Assembly (NCBI RefSeq): GCF_019602855.1
Contig: NZ_CP080767.1
Location: forward strand, 3,348,001 to 3,412,000
Direction: 5' to 3'
Length of the DNA stretch: 64,000 nucleotides
From: Cupriavidus pinatubonensis
GTDB taxonomy: Bacteria > Pseudomonadota > Gammaproteobacteria > Burkholderiales > Burkholderiaceae
The notes beneath the pieces were generated by a model. It was not told the DNA's origin. It searched no databases and saw only the letters and a list, made by a program, of their open reading frames with translations. Positions 45,618-57,606 of this stretch are shown piece by piece. Each line of letters begins with the position of its first letter. Within the stretch, counting starts at the first letter, position 1. The position numbers and the translations under genes were made by a program.

Positions 45618-46612
45618 GCCGCCTCCTGCTGTGTCAGCATCGGATGGAAGCAACGCAGCCGCCTGCCGTCGGGCGCGGTCTCCAGCGGCGGGTCCGTTCT
45701 GCACACCTCGGTGGCGTTGGGACAGCGCTCGCGGAACGAGCAACCACCGGGCAAGTTCAGCAGCGACGGCGTCATGCCGGGAATCTGCTTCAATGGCGCG
45801 CCGCGCGGATTGCGCGAAGGCGCCGAGCTGATCAGCCCGTGCGTGTACGGATGCTCGGGGCGCTCGAGAACCTGCCGCACATCACCCGACTCGACGATCT
45901 TGCCCGCATACATCACGCAGACCGAGTCGGCCAGTCCCGCGACCACCGACAGATCATGCGTGATCCAGATCAGCGCCGTGCCCGATTCGCGGCACAGCGT
46001 CTGCATCTCGTACAGGATCTGGCCCTGGATGGTCACATCCAGCGCCGTGGTCGGCTCATCGGCGATGATCAGGTCAGGCTTGTTCAGCAGCGCAATGGCG
46101 ATCGCCACGCGCTGGCGCATGCCGCCCGAGAACTGGTGCGGATAGGCGAGCAGTCGTTCGTCCGGCGACGGGATGCCCACGCGAGCGAGCGCATTGCGCG
46201 CCCGCTCGCGCGCCGCAGGCTTGCTGACATTGTCATGCGCCATCACCGCCTCGATCATCTGCGTGTCGATGCGCAGGACCGGGTTCAGCGTCATCATCGG
46301 GTCCTGGAAGATCATCGCGATGCGGTTGCCGCGCACATCGCGCTGCTGTGCCGGCGTGAGCGCGCGCAGGTCGCGCGTGACGCCGTCGCGGCTGGTCAGC
46401 GCGATGCGACCGTCCACGACTTTGCCGGGCGGATCGATCAGGCCCATGATCGAATAGCCCGTCATCGACTTGCCGGAGCCCGATTCGCCGACCAGGCCCA
46501 TGATCTCGCCGCGGCCGACCGTGAACGACACGTCGTCGACCGCTTTGGCGATGCCGCCGCGCGTGAAGAACTGCGTCTTGAGGTGTTCCACCACCAGGGT
46601 AGGTTGTGCCAT
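45614..46612 (-). CDS. Peptide ABC transporter ATP-binding protein (DppD/OppD type)
   Basis: The 332-residue first ATPase subunit has Walker A GESGSGKSM, signature FSGGMRQRVAIAIAL and Walker B LIIADEPTTALD. The C-terminus SFRERCPNATEVC is the cysteine motif of this subfamily. It follows the DppC-like permease by 15 bases and overlaps the DppF-like gene, so the two ATPases should be made in equal amounts and form a heterodimer. Confidence 0.94.
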   Translation of the reverse strand: MAQPTLVVEHLKTQFFTRGGIAKAVDDVSFTVGRGEIMGLVGESGSGKSMTGYSIMGLIDPPGKVVDGRIALTSRDGVTRDLRALTPAQQRDVRGNRIAMIFQDPMMTLNPVLRIDTQMIEAVMAHDNVSKPAARERARNALARVGIPSPDERLLAYPHQFSGGMRQRVAIAIALLNKPDLIIADEPTTALDVTIQGQILYEMQTLCRESGTALIWITHDLSVVAGLADSVCVMYAGKIVESGDVRQVLERPEHPYTHGLISSAPSRNPRGAPLKQIPGMTPSLLNLPGGCSFRERCPNATEVCRTDPPLETAPDGRRLRCFHPMLTQQEAA

Positions 46613-46627
46613 GTTGCCCTCCCCTCC

Positions 46628-47542
46628 CTATTGCGTCTGCAGGCGCGGGTTCAGCACGTCGCGCAACTGGTCGGCCACCAGATTCATGGCCACGATGGTG
46701 ATGACGAGCGCAATGCCCGGGAAGAAGCTGATCCAGTACTTGCCGGACAGCATGTACTGCTGGCCATTGGAAATCAGCGAACCGAGCGACGGCTCGGTGA
46801 TCGGCACGCCGAGCCCGAGGAATGACAGCGTCGCTTCGAGCGTGATGGCCGATGCCACCTGCAGCGCCGCGATCACGATCAGCGGCGGCAGGCAGTTTGG
46901 CAGCAGATGTCGGAACATGATGCGGCCCGGCGGCAGGCCGAGGCATGTCGCGGCTTCGATGTATTCCTTGCGGCGTTCTACGAGTGCTGCGCTGCGCGTG
47001 GTGCGCGCATAGTAGGCCCATTGCACCGCCACGAGCGCGATCACGATGTTGCCGATGCCCGGCCGCAGAAAGGCCAGCAGGATCAGCGCGAGCAGGATTG
47101 GCGGGAACGAGAGCTGCAGGTCGGCGACGCGCATGATGAACGCTTCGGTACGTCCGCCGAGGAAGCCAGCCAACAGGCCCAGCGTCGCGCCCAGTATCAG
47201 CGCGATGACCGTGCTGACCACACCTACGCCTATGCTGATGCGCAGCCCGTACATGACCGCGGACAGAATGTCGCGCCCCTGCTCGTCGGAGCCCAGCACG
47301 AACGTCATGCCGTTGCCGGCCTGCTCGCCGGGCGCGAGGCGTGCGTCGAGCACGTCGAGCGTGGCAAGGTCATACGGATTCTGCGGCGCCAACCATGGCG
47401 CGAAGATCGCGATCAGGATCACTGTGATCAGCGTGATCAGCCCGGCCACGGCAATCTTGCTGGACAGGAATTCGGCAGCGAAGCGGCGGAACGGCGTCTG
47501 CTCGTGCGCGGCTTTCGGTTTGTCTGCGGTTACGGCAGTCAT
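46628..47542 (-). CDS. Peptide ABC transporter permease (DppC type)
   Basis: This 304-residue inner-membrane permease has an N-terminal helix at about 30-52 (AGLITLITVILIAIFAPWL) and five further membrane segments. The cytoplasmic coupling loop reads EYIEAATCLGLPPGRIMFRHLLPN, given here as region about 190-213. FVLGSDEQGRDILSAVMYG is typical of the DppC/OppC group. It starts three bases after the DppB-like gene and pairs with it to form the channel. Confidence 0.94.
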   Translation of the reverse strand: MTAVTADKPKAAHEQTPFRRFAAEFLSSKIAVAGLITLITVILIAIFAPWLAPQNPYDLATLDVLDARLAPGEQAGNGMTFVLGSDEQGRDILSAVMYGLRISIGVGVVSTVIALILGATLGLLAGFLGGRTEAFIMRVADLQLSFPPILLALILLAFLRPGIGNIVIALVAVQWAYYARTTRSAALVERRKEYIEAATCLGLPPGRIMFRHLLPNCLPPLIVIAALQVASAITLEATLSFLGLGVPITEPSLGSLISNGQQYMLSGKYWISFFPGIALVITIVAMNLVADQLRDVLNPRLQTQ

Positions 47543-47545
47543 GGC

Positions 47546-48523
47546 TCAGCCCTTGTTGTCGGCAATGCGCACGCGCGGATCGAGCACGCTGTAGAGGATG
47601 TCCACCGCCAGATTGATCAGGATGAACAGCGTCACGATCACCATCAGGTACGCAACGATGACGGGCCGGTCGAGCAGCTGGATCGAATCGATGATCAGCT
47701 TGCCCATGCCGGGCCACGCGAAGATCGATTCGGTCACGATCGCGAACGCGATGATAGAGCCGAACTGCAGTGCGATCACCGTCACGATCGGGATCATGAT
47801 GTTCTTGAGCACATGCACGCCGACGATGCGCGTATTGGACAGTCCCTTTGCACGGGCAAACTTCACGTAATCCTGCAGCATCGCCTCCTGCGTACCCGCG
47901 CGCGTCAGGCGAATCACCATCGCGATATTGAGCAGCGACAGCGTCACCGCCGGCAGGATCAGGTGGCGGATGCCATCGACGGTCAGGAAGCTCAGCGGCA
48001 CGCCAAGCACGCGCACGGTCTCGCCGCGTCCGTTCGAAGGCAGCCAGCCGAGCTGCACCGCGAACACCATGATCAGCATCAGCCCGACCCAGAACGTCGG
48101 TAGCGAAAAGCCGAGAATCGATACCGTCATGATCGACTTGCCGGCGATGCCATTCGGGCGCAGGCCTGCCCAAAGCCCCAGCGGAATGCCCAGAACAATG
48201 GCCAGCAGGATCGCGCATACGGCCAGCTCAAGCGTCGCAGGCATGCGCTCGAAGATCAGCTTGAGCGCGGGCGTGCCATGAGCGAACGAGATCCCCAGCT
48301 TGCCGTGCAAGGCGTTCTGCAAGAAGACCAGATACTGCTCCCACAGCGGTTTGTCGAGCCCGAGCGCGGCAATGGTGCGCCGGATGTCCTCCTGATCCGC
48401 TTGCGGATTGATCAGGATGTCGACCGGGTTGCCGATGGCGAAGACGCCGAGAAAGACGAGCAGCGACATGATGAAGAGCACAACCACGCTCTGCATCAGC
48501 CGCCGGATGATGAAAACCAGCAT
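47546..48523 (-). CDS. Peptide ABC transporter permease (DppB type)
   Basis: The 325-residue permease starts at ATG 48523 (MLVFIIRRLMQSVVVLFIMS), with AGGAAG nine bases upstream; an eight-codon longer frame is open. Six membrane segments are visible. The first periplasmic domain includes NPVDILINPQADQEDI and the coupling loop has QDYVKFARAKGLSNTRI. It lies 125 bases after the binding-protein gene, a gap that usually allows the binding protein to be made in excess. Confidence 0.94.
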   Translation of the reverse strand: MLVFIIRRLMQSVVVLFIMSLLVFLGVFAIGNPVDILINPQADQEDIRRTIAALGLDKPLWEQYLVFLQNALHGKLGISFAHGTPALKLIFERMPATLELAVCAILLAIVLGIPLGLWAGLRPNGIAGKSIMTVSILGFSLPTFWVGLMLIMVFAVQLGWLPSNGRGETVRVLGVPLSFLTVDGIRHLILPAVTLSLLNIAMVIRLTRAGTQEAMLQDYVKFARAKGLSNTRIVGVHVLKNIMIPIVTVIALQFGSIIAFAIVTESIFAWPGMGKLIIDSIQLLDRPVIVAYLMVIVTLFILINLAVDILYSVLDPRVRIADNKG

Positions 48524-48648
48524 ATTGAACCACTTCCTTTCGCACACCGCTGCGGGTCGCGCCGGGCCAGCCCCGCGCCCGTCCCAGGCACGGCCCGCAT
48601 GGTGTACGTTGCCGCGAGCACTACCCGCAGGCGACCGAATGGCGCCGC

Positions 48649-50235
48649 TTACTGCGGCTTGAAGTTGTGCGCATAGGTGCGTTCGTCGGTGCGCGGAATA
48701 TAGACGATACCCTTCTGCGTGGCCCAGGTGGTCACCTGCTGGTGGATCGGGATGATACCGCCGTCGTTGATAGCAATGGCAGTGGCTTCCTGCAGCAGCT
48801 TGGAACGCTCGTTGTCATCGACCGTGGCCAGCGCCTTCTCCAGCACCACATCCATCTTCGGATTGCAATATTCGCCCCAGTTAGTGGTGCCGAAGCCCTT
48901 CTTGCTGTCCTCGCACGCCAGCAGCGCGCGCAGCGGCGAGCTGACTTCTCCGGTCTGTGCGCCCCAGCCGAGCAAGCCGAACGACCATTCGTGCTTGATG
49001 CCCTTGGACGAATACGTCGCCATCGGCATGCCTTCCACCTTCGTCGCGATGCCGACGCGCGTGAGGTTCTGCGCGATGGTCTGCGCAATCTTCTCGTCGT
49101 TGACGTAGCGGTTGTTAGGCGTGTGCAGCGTCACGCCAAAGCCATTCGGATACCCCGCTTCCGCGAGCAGCTTCTTCGCGCCCTCGGGATCGTACTTGAC
49201 CGTCTTGAGGTTCGGGTTATAACCGAACAGCGTGGGCGGCACGAGATTGTTGGTCGGCTCGGACAGGCCTTCCATCAGTCGGTCCTTGATGCCCTGCCGG
49301 TTGATGGCCATGCTGATGGCATTGCGCACGCGCGCATCCTTCAGCGGGTTCTTGTCCATCGGCTGACCTTCCTTGGTCGTGACGTACGGCGACTTGTCAC
49401 GCTTGGCATCGAAGTACAGGTAGATCACGCGGTGCGAAATCTTGGAGAAGAACGACAACTTGGGATCGTTGCGCACCTTCGGCAGATCCGGCGTCGGCAC
49501 GTTCTCGATCGCCTGCACATCACCGGACAGCAGCGCCGCGAGGCGCGTGGCCGGATTGGGAATGAAGCGCAGCGTCACCTTGTCCCACGCGGGCTTCGGG
49601 CCCCAGTAATCGGGATTGCGCACCAGTTCGACCCGGTCGTCGCGCGCGTAGCTCACGAACTTGAACGGGCCGGTGCCGATCATGCCCTTGCCCTGGGCGA
49701 AGTCATCCGAACTCAACCCTTGCGTGGCCTTCTTCTGCACGACGAAGATCGACGTGAGGTCGTTCAGCATCAGCGGATACGGCTGGTTGGTAGTGAGCTG
49801 GATGGTGTACTTGTCGATCACCTTCTTGTTGATGATCGCCTTGGTGTAGACGTCGAACTTGCCGGGACTGTTCTGAATGGTGGCCGGCCGGTCCAGCGAC
49901 CAGACGATGTCCTCGGTGGTCAGCTCGGAGCCGTCATGGAACTTCACGCCCTTGCGGATCTTGAATTCCCAGGTCAGGTTGTTGATCATCTTCCACGACT
50001 CCGCGAGGCCGGGAATGATGCGGCTGTCGGGGTCCATCTTGATCATCGTCTCGAACACGTGTTCAGACACGTTGATGTTCGAAAACAGATTGTAGAAGTG
50101 CGGATCCATCGAGGTCGGCGGCGAACTCATGGCAAGCTTGAGGTCAGCGGCCTGTGCCGCGCCGGCCAGCACAAGGCTCATGGCCCCGGCTACCGCGACA
50201 GCACCAAATGCCTTCTTGATTGTGCGAAGGGACAT
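48649..50235 (-). CDS. Peptide/solute-binding protein of dipeptide ABC transporter (SBP family 5)
   Basis: This 528-residue periplasmic receptor is the first gene of the importer operon. The signal peptide ends near LVLAGAAQA, before ADLKLAMSSPPTSMDPHFYN. The family 5 motif GLAESWKMINNLTWEFKIRKG lies at about 75-95, given as position only beyond that. GGGAGAA precedes the ATG. Ligands of the family range from peptides to nickel, haem and opines. The divergent M20 amidohydrolase and DUF2891 gene hint at an acylated amino acid or peptide, but this is inference. Confidence 0.93.
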   Translation of the reverse strand: MSLRTIKKAFGAVAVAGAMSLVLAGAAQAADLKLAMSSPPTSMDPHFYNLFSNINVSEHVFETMIKMDPDSRIIPGLAESWKMINNLTWEFKIRKGVKFHDGSELTTEDIVWSLDRPATIQNSPGKFDVYTKAIINKKVIDKYTIQLTTNQPYPLMLNDLTSIFVVQKKATQGLSSDDFAQGKGMIGTGPFKFVSYARDDRVELVRNPDYWGPKPAWDKVTLRFIPNPATRLAALLSGDVQAIENVPTPDLPKVRNDPKLSFFSKISHRVIYLYFDAKRDKSPYVTTKEGQPMDKNPLKDARVRNAISMAINRQGIKDRLMEGLSEPTNNLVPPTLFGYNPNLKTVKYDPEGAKKLLAEAGYPNGFGVTLHTPNNRYVNDEKIAQTIAQNLTRVGIATKVEGMPMATYSSKGIKHEWSFGLLGWGAQTGEVSSPLRALLACEDSKKGFGTTNWGEYCNPKMDVVLEKALATVDDNERSKLLQEATAIAINDGGIIPIHQQVTTWATQKGIVYIPRTDERTYAHNFKPQ

Positions 50236-50560
50236 CGCGCAATTCTCCCAGGAACAGATGAAGCAGACGTTAGGATCGGCAATGGACGCGCCGCAGCATC
50301 ACACGAAAGAGCGCTGCATTTTGGTGCGGTCAGGCATCAGGGATGCGACGGTATTGCCGGCCGGGCACTTCAAGCATGAACTGTTCCAGCAGCCGGTGAA
50401 AGCTGGCATTGGGGGAAACCCACCCACTCGTCTTGCACCGCGGCATCGCGCAGATGTCCATACAATTTGGCGAAGGCTTGGAATCGGCCCGCTTTGGCGC
50501 TTTGCGGGCCGGCGTCGTATGATCGCGGTATCCATCGACAGTCGTAGGGTCTCCGGCACC
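50236..50560. other. Divergent promoter region between the importer operon and M20 amidohydrolase
   Basis: A forward promoter is proposed with TTGGCG (50494-50499), an 18-base spacer and TATGAT (50518-50523). Inside it GGCCCGC (50486-50492) and GCGGGCC (50504-50510) form an inverted repeat that could be an operator. The part nearer the binding-protein gene has no clear elements. The open frame spanning the region in phase with the amidohydrolase looks non-coding. Confidence 0.5.
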
Positions 50561-51754
50561 ATGAAGCTCATTCCCGAAATCCTGCAGGCGCAAGCCGACA
50601 TCCGCACGATCCGACGCGACATCCATGCGCATCCCGAGTTGTGTTTCCAGGAACAACGCACCGCCGACGTGGTGGCGAGCAACCTGGAATCCTGGGGCAT
50701 CGAAGTCCATCGCGGACTCGGCAAGACAGGCCTGGTCGGCGTGATCCGCCAGGGCAACAGCGCACGCAGCATTGGCCTGCGCGCCGACATGGACGCGCTG
50801 CCGCTGCAGGAAGCCAACACGTTCGGCCATCGCTCGCAGCATGATGGCCGCATGCACGCGTGCGGCCACGACGGCCACACTGCGATGCTGCTGGGCGCGG
50901 CGCGCTATCTGGCCGAGCATCGCAACTTCGACGGAACTATCAACCTGATCTTCCAGCCGGCCGAAGAAGGCGGTGGCGGCGCGCGCGAGATGATCAAGGA
51001 TGGCCTGTTCGAGCGCTTCCCGTGCGATGCGGTGTTCGGCATGCACAATTGGCCTGGCATGCCGGTCGGCGCATTCGGTACGCGCGCCGGCCCGCTGATG
51101 GCATCGAGCAATGAATTTCGCATTGTCGTGCGCGGCAAGGGCGCGCACGCAGCCATGCCCAACAACGGCAGCGATCCGGTGTTCACCGCCGCACAGATCG
51201 TGTCGGCATTGCAGGGCATCATCACGCGCAACAAGCGGCCGATCGACACGGCCGTGATCTCGGTCACGCAGTTCCATGCCGGCGACGCGACCAATATCGT
51301 GCCGGACCAGGCGTGGATCGGCGGCACGGTGCGTACCTTTACGGTGCCCGTGCTCGACCTGATCGAGCGGCGCATGGAGGAAGTCGCGCGTGCCGTGGCA
51401 TCGGCCTTCGATTGCACGGTCGACTACGAGTTTCACCGCAACTATCCGCCGACAATCAATAGCGCCGCCGAGGCAGAGTTTGCCGCCGGCGTGGCGGCCG
51501 AACTGGTCGGTTTAGACAACGTCAATGCCGATGTCGAGCCGACGATGGGCGCCGAGGATTTCTCGTTCATGCTGCAGGAAAAGCCCGGCTGCTACCTGTT
51601 CATCGGCAATGGCGACGGCGCGCATCGCGAATCCGGCCACGGCATGGGGCCGTGCATGCTGCACAACCCTAGCTACGACTTCAACGACGAACTGCTGCCT
51701 GTCGGATCGACATTCTTTGTGAAGCTGGTGGAGAAGTGGCTGCCCCGGGCCTGA
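50561..51754 (+). CDS. M20-family amidohydrolase (hippurate hydrolase-like)
   Basis: This 397-residue metal-dependent hydrolase cleaves N-acyl amino acids or similar amides in the cytosol. HACGHDGH at 99-106 and FQPAEEGGGG at 131-140 carry metal ligands and the catalytic Glu; the lid domain includes GKGAHAAMP. The start is ATG 50561 (MKLIPEILQAQADIRTI); upstream in-frame codons are not family-like. It diverges from a peptide-type ABC operon and is followed 15 bases later by DUF2891. The cluster could import an N-acylated compound and hydrolyse it. Exact substrate unknown. Confidence 0.93.
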   Translation: MKLIPEILQAQADIRTIRRDIHAHPELCFQEQRTADVVASNLESWGIEVHRGLGKTGLVGVIRQGNSARSIGLRADMDALPLQEANTFGHRSQHDGRMHACGHDGHTAMLLGAARYLAEHRNFDGTINLIFQPAEEGGGGAREMIKDGLFERFPCDAVFGMHNWPGMPVGAFGTRAGPLMASSNEFRIVVRGKGAHAAMPNNGSDPVFTAAQIVSALQGIITRNKRPIDTAVISVTQFHAGDATNIVPDQAWIGGTVRTFTVPVLDLIERRMEEVARAVASAFDCTVDYEFHRNYPPTINSAAEAEFAAGVAAELVGLDNVNADVEPTMGAEDFSFMLQEKPGCYLFIGNGDGAHRESGHGMGPCMLHNPSYDFNDELLPVGSTFFVKLVEKWLPRA

Positions 51755-51769
51755 GCGAGCACGACAGCC

Positions 51770-52798
51770 ATGGCTCGCATCGCATTGGACCTGGACATCG
51801 CAGATGGATTTGCGCGCGTAGCGCTTGAGAACATCGGGCGCCGCTACCCGTACAAGCTGGACCACATGCTGACGCGGCCGGACGAGCCGCTCGATCCCGC
51901 GTTGCTGCATCCCGTGTTCTGCGGCAGCTATGACTGGCACTCTAGCGTGCACATGCACTGGCTGCTGGTGCGCCTGCTCTTGCTCTGCCCGGACTTGAAC
52001 GATTCACCGCGGATCCGGGCCATGCTCGAACGGCAGTTCCAGCCCGAGTCGATCGGCACCGAACTGGCGTACTTCCAGCAACCGGCGTCGCGCACGTTCG
52101 AACGGCCTTATGGCTGGGCCTGGCTGCTGCGGCTGCAGGCTGAACTGCAGGCAGCTGGCACACACGATGCGCAGATCGCCCGATGGGCCGAAAGCTGTGC
52201 ACCGCTAGCGCGCCACCTTGCCCAGCAACTCATCGACTATCTGGATGTGGCGGACTTCCCCGTCCGCACCGGCACGCACTTCAACAGCGCGTTCGCGCTG
52301 GTCATGGCGTTGAGCTATGCGCGCACGGATCAGCATCACGCACTGCGCCGCGCAATTGTCCGTCGCGCGCACCGCTGGTTCGGCCACGATCAGCGCTATC
52401 CTGCGCGTTATGAGCCGGGCGGCGACGAATTCCTGTCGGGCGGACTGACGGAGGCGGTCCTGATGCACGCCGTCATGGACGGATGTGCCTTTTCGGAATG
52501 GTGGGAATTGTTTGCCCCGACACGCACGGAACTGGCCAACTGGCTCACGCCGGTTGCCGTCGCGGACCGCAGCGATCCGAAGATGACGCACCTCGACGGA
52601 CTCAACCTGTCACGTGCGTGGTGCTGGCGCATGCTGGAGCCCGCATTGCCCGAGGAGCTGCGTCCGCTCGCTGTGCGCGCGTGGTCGGACCATATTGAAG
52701 CGTCACTGCCGCAGGCCGTGCAAGGCGACTATGTCGCAAGGCACTGGCTTGCGTCGTTCGCCGTGCTGGCGCTCAGCGAGCCCGTGGGGGGCCTGTAA
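51770..52798 (+). CDS. DUF2891 family protein
   Basis: The 342-residue product matches the DUF2891 family, of unknown function. The motif CGSYDWHSSVHMHWLL (about 47-62) contains several conserved His and an Asp, suggesting an alpha-helical toroid enzyme, perhaps acting on a carbohydrate or amide. GTHFNSAFALVMAL and PGGDEFLSGGLTEAVLMH are further conserved-looking segments. No signal peptide is visible. It begins 15 bases after the M20 gene and is probably co-transcribed, so the two may act on the same compound. Confidence 0.85.
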   Translation: MARIALDLDIADGFARVALENIGRRYPYKLDHMLTRPDEPLDPALLHPVFCGSYDWHSSVHMHWLLVRLLLLCPDLNDSPRIRAMLERQFQPESIGTELAYFQQPASRTFERPYGWAWLLRLQAELQAAGTHDAQIARWAESCAPLARHLAQQLIDYLDVADFPVRTGTHFNSAFALVMALSYARTDQHHALRRAIVRRAHRWFGHDQRYPARYEPGGDEFLSGGLTEAVLMHAVMDGCAFSEWWELFAPTRTELANWLTPVAVADRSDPKMTHLDGLNLSRAWCWRMLEPALPEELRPLAVRAWSDHIEASLPQAVQGDYVARHWLASFAVLALSEPVGGL

Positions 52799-52810
52799 CG
52801 GAGGCGACGA

Positions 52811-53728
52811 TCAGTCCAGGGCGATGTCGCCGTACCAGGACTCTGCCGTGCTCCGTGTATTGTCTGTATCGGTCATGATGCCAACGGCGATGACCTGGCC
52901 CGGGTCAGTGCCGAAGGCCTTACGGTAGTCGGCACGCAGATCCCTCTCGTGGCAACGCCACTCATTGGTGTGCTTCGTGCCGGCATCTACCACGATCATG
53001 CGCACTCGATCGGTATGCGGATTCGACAGCACGGTGCCTTCCGCCCGCTTGCCCCCCCAGATATACATCAGGGTTGCGTACGGCATCTCGCGGCCCGTTG
53101 TCAGGCGGGCCATCTCGTACATCAGTTGATCCTTGAGCGACAGACTGCCCTTGTCGCCATCGAATGCGACAAACAGGCGTAACGGGGCATCTTCACGCTG
53201 CCCCTGGCCGTTGTCAGCATTGCGGATAATGCCATTGGTCTTCCACGTCCAGCGCAGCACACCCGCATCGCGGTCACGCAAGGGCACGTAGAGGCCTGAG
53301 GCCGAGCTGTCGGCCTGGGCGTGGACGACGACGCGTTCGTCCACTTCCGCGAGCGTGTAACGCGTCGGCGTCTTGTTCCGGTTGATCGTCCATGGCTGCC
53401 ACCCGACTGGCAGGCGGCTCTTCAAGGACGCAGCGGAGAATCTGGGAAGGTGCGCCAGGAGCGGCGCCGGTGCTGTATCCCCGTCGTCGCCAGCTTCCGC
53501 CTCGATAGCTTGATCGTTGGCGACGGTCACTGCATCGGACACCGGGTCATCAGCGGGATGGCTTTTCTGAGACGCGACACGGGCCGCGAAGACCTTGCAA
53601 TCGATGGCGGAGGCCGCAGCCATCTTCGACGGATCCGATGGCGGACTGACCTGCGTCGATGCGCATCCCGCCAACGTCAGCGCGACCGCCACGCCAGTCA
53701 AAACAAGCCGATACCACCTGGCCGCCAT
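52811..53728 (-). CDS. DUF3047 lipoprotein
   Basis: The 305-residue protein starts at ATG 53728 (MAARWYRLVLTGVAVAL) with lipobox TLAGC, so it should be a lipoprotein. The C-terminal 200 residues match DUF3047: LPVGWQPWTINRNKTPTRY, VLRWTWKTNGII and PYATLMYIWGGK are characteristic. The linker at about 35-95 is Ala/Asp rich. Function is unknown; the fold probably resembles carbohydrate-binding jelly rolls, but that is inference. It converges on the DUF2891 gene with 12 bases between them and stands alone before the rRNA operon. Confidence 0.85.
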   Translation of the reverse strand: MAARWYRLVLTGVAVALTLAGCASTQVSPPSDPSKMAAASAIDCKVFAARVASQKSHPADDPVSDAVTVANDQAIEAEAGDDGDTAPAPLLAHLPRFSAASLKSRLPVGWQPWTINRNKTPTRYTLAEVDERVVVHAQADSSASGLYVPLRDRDAGVLRWTWKTNGIIRNADNGQGQREDAPLRLFVAFDGDKGSLSLKDQLMYEMARLTTGREMPYATLMYIWGGKRAEGTVLSNPHTDRVRMIVVDAGTKHTNEWRCHERDLRADYRKAFGTDPGQVIAVGIMTDTDNTRSTAESWYGDIALD

Positions 53729-53967
53729 GTGACCCCCTGCCTCTCTGAATCCGCCGCAATGCTGCTTCGCATCGGGCTTTGGTATTACGTACTGCTTGCC
53801 GCAAATTGCATGCGGCAGACTGCGTCGCTTCGGTCCCGGCCGAAGCTTGGGAAAGAACATATCAGAAGCGCTGAATGCCCGGAATGCTCCGGTACCCTCG
53901 AATCAGCGCGCAACAACACCGCGCCGGGGCTAGGGTGCGCTTTCTAACGTTTCAGCGCCCCAAAAGC

Positions 53968-54000
53968 AAAAACCCCTCAGCTCGAATGAGCTGAGGGGTT
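53968..54000 (-). terminator. Terminator of the rRNA operon
   Basis: AACCCCTCAGCTC and GAGCTGAGGGGTT (53971-53983 and 53988-54000) form a perfect 13-base stem with a 4-base loop. On the minus strand it is followed by a T-run at 53972-53968. It lies 13 bases after the 5S gene. Confidence 0.95.
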
Positions 54001-54012
54001 CTGCATTATAAG

Positions 54013-54128
54013 AGCCTGGCGATGACCTACTTTCACACGGGTATCCGCACTATCATCGGCGCGGAGCTGTTTCACGGACCTGTTCGGGATGGGAAGGGGT
54101 GGTTCCAGCTCGCTATGGTCACCAGGCA
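54013..54128 (-). rRNA. rrf: 5S ribosomal RNA
   Basis: On the minus strand the sequence runs from TGCCTGGTGACC to CGCCAGGCT, whose ends pair to form helix I. The internal CCGAACAGG and GATACC segments are typical 5S elements. Length is about 116 bases; ends are estimated to within a few bases. Confidence 0.96.
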
Positions 54129-54227
54129 TGAGGGGTTGTGAGGCTGACGCGGTCAACCTCACCAATTCGGGATGTAGTTTTGTAGCGTTGGGTTGTGCTG
54201 TATCGGCACAAGGCGATTGACTCACCA

Positions 54228-54249
54228 GGCTAAAACACACTGGTTATAG

Positions 54250-54256
<7 letters not shown>
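54228..54256 (-). other. 23S rRNA processing stem, 3' arm (5' arm at 57123-57145)
   Basis: The minus-strand bases after 23S (GCTTGATCCTATAACC and on) are complementary to those before and at its 5' end at about 57123-57145, forming about 23 pairs with two mismatches. This is the double-stranded stem expected to be cut by RNase III. Confidence 0.75.
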
Positions 54257-57128
<2,872 letters not shown>

Positions 57129-57426
57129 CTATAACAAGTGTGTCTCAAGGACACCGTCTCGCTACAGGTTGAGTTCTCGCATTTGTGCCGTATTCCAAGT
57201 CATCTTTCGATCACTTAAATACTTTGGTTGATACAATCACAACCCGGTATCGCGTTATACAACTGAGCGTCTCATCAACGCTCGCGCGACACCTTTACTA
57301 CATCCCATATTGTTAAAGAACAGCCGATCTTGCGATCGCTTGGCAATGCCAAATGCAAACACTCTTCTGCAGAGCGCTTGCATTTGGCCAACCAAACCAA
57401 GGTACTTCCGTCCCGCTCGTAAGCGG
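57129..57426 (-). other. tRNA-Ala to 23S spacer with boxA
   Basis: The 298-base spacer contains a boxA-like element, TGTTCTTTAACAA on the minus strand (57322-57310), plus the upstream arm of the 23S processing stem. Nothing else is recognised. The boxA repeats that in the 16S leader and should recruit NusB/S10 again before 23S. Confidence 0.7.
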
Positions 57427-57502
57427 TGGTGGAGGATGACGGGATCGAACCGACGACCCCCTGCTTGCAAAGCAGGTGCTCTCCCAGCTGAGCTAATCCC
57501 CC
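57427..57502 (-). tRNA. tRNA-Ala (anticodon TGC)
   Basis: This 76-base gene starts GGGGGATTAGCTC and ends with an encoded CCA. The anticodon loop is CTTTGCAAG. Acceptor, D, anticodon and T arms all pair. It lies in the 16S-23S spacer after tRNA-Ile, the usual order. Confidence 0.97.
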
Positions 57503-57513
57503 CTCGGATAACT

Positions 57514-57590
57514 TGGTGGGTCTGGTAGGACTTGAACCTACGACCCCCGCCTTATCAAGACGGTGCTCTAACCACCTGAGCTACAGACCC
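57514..57590 (-). tRNA. tRNA-Ile (anticodon GAT)
   Basis: This 77-base gene starts GGGTCTGTAGCTC and ends ACCAGACCCACCA with encoded CCA. The anticodon loop is CTTGATAAG. It is 11 bases before tRNA-Ala in the transcribed direction. Confidence 0.97.
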
Positions 57591-57606
57591 TTGGCTGTAA
57601 CAGCAA

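Noticed and set aside
50129..50560. Upstream extension of the M20 amidohydrolase frame
   Set aside because: It overlaps the start of the divergent binding-protein gene and is not family-like.
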